Shown: one piece after another, positions 62,505-64,000 of the stretch
Position numbering within the stretch: position 1 is the stretch's first letter
Layout of the letters: each line of letters opens with the position of its first letter
Assembly (NCBI RefSeq): GCF_038024095.1
Contig: NZ_CP150668.1
Coordinates: 372,001 to 436,000 of the forward strand
DNA from: Polaribacter tangerinus
GTDB taxonomy: Bacteria; Bacteroidota; Bacteroidia; Flavobacteriales; Flavobacteriaceae
Length of the DNA: 64,000 bases
Reading direction: 5' to 3'
Translations under genes and position numbers: made by a program
Notes under the pieces: model-generated
Databases searched by the model: none
Told to the model about the DNA's origin: nothing
What the model saw: the letters and a program-made list of their open reading frames with translations, nothing else

Positions 62505-64000
62505 GAATCTCCAATGCTTTTGCCTAAATAAGAAAAAGTAAGCTCTTTTTTATCAACGCCTAATTTTTCGAACTCAGAAATTAAATAAATGCCTTTATCT
62601 TTTTGCACAAATAAGGGTATTGATTTTTCTTCTGTGGATAAAAGCGTTAAAATATTATAGTATTCTTGAGGCGAAGAAATAGTTACTTCATGAATTTTCG
62701 GGTCTTCTCTGTACGCTTCACTTAAATTTATATAATCGTCATTTGGTGTAAAAAAACTTGCTCTCGCATCTTTCGGCGCGTTTATAATTTCTGTTGAAGA
62801 AGCCAGCTTATAACTTCCATGCTCTCCGAAATCTTTTGTAAAGCTTGTAATAGCATGGTTATTTACAGCATCGCTACCTGTTAAAGCTATTAAATAACCT
62901 ACATCATTAAGCTCTATATTGTTTGCTAATTCATCATCATAAACATCAACTTCAAAAGCATCTAAATCGTTATCTAAGGCTTGTTGAATAAATATTTTAT
63001 TGGAATCAATTAATATAACTCTTTTTCCTTTTTGCTTAAGATAAGAGGCAATTAAACGAACCGGATTGGAGGCACCAACAAACAAAATAGCGTCTGACTT
63101 ACTTAAAAATACTCCTACAAGCTTTGCAAAAAATCTAGCGGTAGTTGCATTTAAAAGTACTGTACCCAACACTATCATGAAAACTAATGGAGTTATGTAC
63201 TCTGCACCAGCAACGCCCTGTTTTAGTAATTTACTACCAAATAAAGAAGCAATACCCGCAGCTACAATACCACGTGGTCCTACCCAACTTATAAATAGTT
63301 TTTCTTTAAATTTTAATTTCGATTTAAAAGTACTAGAAAAAACTGCTAGTGGCCTTATAATAAATACAACACTTGCAAAAAGTGCCGCTGTTTTCCAGTT
63401 ATAAAGCAACATTAAATCTTCAATATTTATGTTTGCTGCAAGCAAAATAAATAAGATAGAAATTAATAAAACACTTAAAGATTCTTTAAAATACAATAGT
63501 TCTTTAATATTGTTTAACTTTCCGTTTCCAAGAACCATTCCCATTACTACCACTGCCAACAAGCCAGACTCATGGGCAAATAATTCTGATTCTACAAAAA
63601 CTAACAAAACGGTAGATAATGAAACTACGTTTAATAAGTAATGCGGAATTAACTTTTTATTTATTGCATACGCCAATGCATGGGCAAAAGTGAAACCGAA
63701 AGTAGTACCAAATAGTAAAATTTTACCAAATTCTATTAAAGCTGTTTTGGTAAAACCACCACCACCGCCAACACTTATAAATTCAAATACCAAAACGGCT
63801 ACTAATGCACCTATTGGATCAATTAAAATACCTTCCCATTTTAACACTGTCGAAATGTCTTTTTTAAGAGGAATGTTTCTAAGAATGGGGGTAATTACCG
63901 TAGGACCTGTAACAATTATTAAGCCAGAAAAAAGAAACGACAAATCCCAACCTAAATTAAAAGTATAGTGCGCCGCTATGGCTGCGCCAAAAAAAGTAAT
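62480..64000 (-). CDS. cation/proton antiporter (CPA1/NhaP-like) with TrkA-N domain, 5'-truncated
   Basis: The frame is open to the right edge, so the N-terminus is missing; 500+ residues are visible. Membrane part: FSGLIIVTGPTVITPILRNI and several further helices, with FISWVGPRGIVAAGIASLFG as the conserved GPRG block. The C-terminal cytoplasmic part starts with a Rossmann TrkA-N fold (DAILFVGASNPVRLIASYL), which binds nucleotides and may gate transport. The gene converges on dnaX and overlaps it by 25 bases. Confidence 0.9.
   Translation of the reverse strand: MTFFGAAIAAHYTFNLGWDLSFLFSGLIIVTGPTVITPILRNIPLKKDISTVLKWEGILIDPIGALVAVLVFEFISVGGGGGFTKTALIEFGKILLFGTTFGFTFAHALAYAINKKLIPHYLLNVVSLSTVLLVFVESELFAHESGLLAVVVMGMVLGNGKLNNIKELLYFKESLSVLLISILFILLAANINIEDLMLLYNWKTAALFASVVFIIRPLAVFSSTFKSKLKFKEKLFISWVGPRGIVAAGIASLFGSKLLKQGVAGAEYITPLVFMIVLGTVLLNATTARFFAKLVGVFLSKSDAILFVGASNPVRLIASYLKQKGKRVILIDSNKIFIQQALDNDLDAFEVDVYDDELANNIELNDVGYLIALTGSDAVNNHAITSFTKDFGEHGSYKLASSTEIINAPKDARASFFTPNDDYINLSEAYREDPKIHEVTISSPQEYYNILTLLSTEEKSIPLFVQKDKGIYLISEFEKLGVDKKELTFSYLGKSIGDSYKSNSNV

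Overview
The window is about 64 kb of AT-rich chromosomal DNA from a member of the Bacteroidota, almost certainly a marine Flavobacteriaceae (Polaribacter/Tenacibaculum-like). This rests on three observations. Promoters match the Bacteroidota consensus (TTG near -33, TAnnTTTG near -7) rather than the sigma-70 one. Several secreted proteins carry type IX secretion (T9SS) sorting tails, and a porQ gene is present. Gene content and order are typical of flavobacteria: hisGDCBHAF(IE), BatA-like, S10 peptidase, porQ-cmk. I see no rRNA, tRNA, CRISPR array, prophage or insertion sequence. The region looks like stable core genome with a few accessory cassettes.

Layout. 1-9040: 3' end of an rsmB-type rRNA methyltransferase, a secreted T9SS endonuclease I, purL, an AraC-type regulator and a long-chain acyl-CoA synthetase. 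9154-19481: sucC on the minus strand, then plus-strand lolD-like ABC ATPase, CPBP protease, TIGR02757 protein, S10-like peptidase, BatA-like membrane protein, a dihydroorotase homologue that has lost its metal ligands, an alpha/beta hydrolase and a DEAD-box helicase. 19483-22699: a minus-strand signalling operon of a coiled-coil protein (interrupted by one in-frame stop), a putative GTPase-partner protein, a Ras-like small GTPase and a hybrid histidine kinase. 22772-29655: MBL hydrolase, a conserved unknown, an ECF sigma factor with putative anti-sigma and sensor genes, a lipoprotein, smpB, a UbiA prenyltransferase and maf. 29991-35574: rpsA, queE, cmk, porQ and an EamA transporter.

35660-43339 is a complete eight-gene histidine operon. 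It has a previously untracked 18-residue His-rich leader peptide (five His codons), a terminator hairpin and a promoter: a classic transcription attenuator. 43432-45872 holds a small unknown gene and a two-gene cassette, cysteine dioxygenase plus a cysteine-sulfinate-decarboxylase-like PLP enzyme. Both look animal-like, and together they predict hypotaurine/taurine synthesis. 46245-50530: a secreted unknown behind a promoter with a perfect palindrome, then typA, a cold-shock protein and a DbpA-like helicase. 50670-57405: a T9SS-secreted GH81 beta-1,3-glucanase and a T9SS surface protein with two near-identical tandem modules, separated by a terminator-like hairpin. 57793-64000: two small conserved unknowns, HAD phosphatase, kdsB, msrA, dnaX and a partial CPA1-type cation/proton antiporter.

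Points most worth a second look: (1) the coiled-coil/GTPase/histidine-kinase operon and its nonsense codon; (2) two copies of a structured intergenic element with compensatory base changes and mutually exclusive pairings; (3) an A10 run in dnaX that contains A-AAA-AAG in the correct phase, followed by a stop two codons later in the -1 frame, at the gamma/tau boundary; (4) the his attenuator; (5) the hypotaurine cassette; (6) the metal-ligand-free dihydroorotase.
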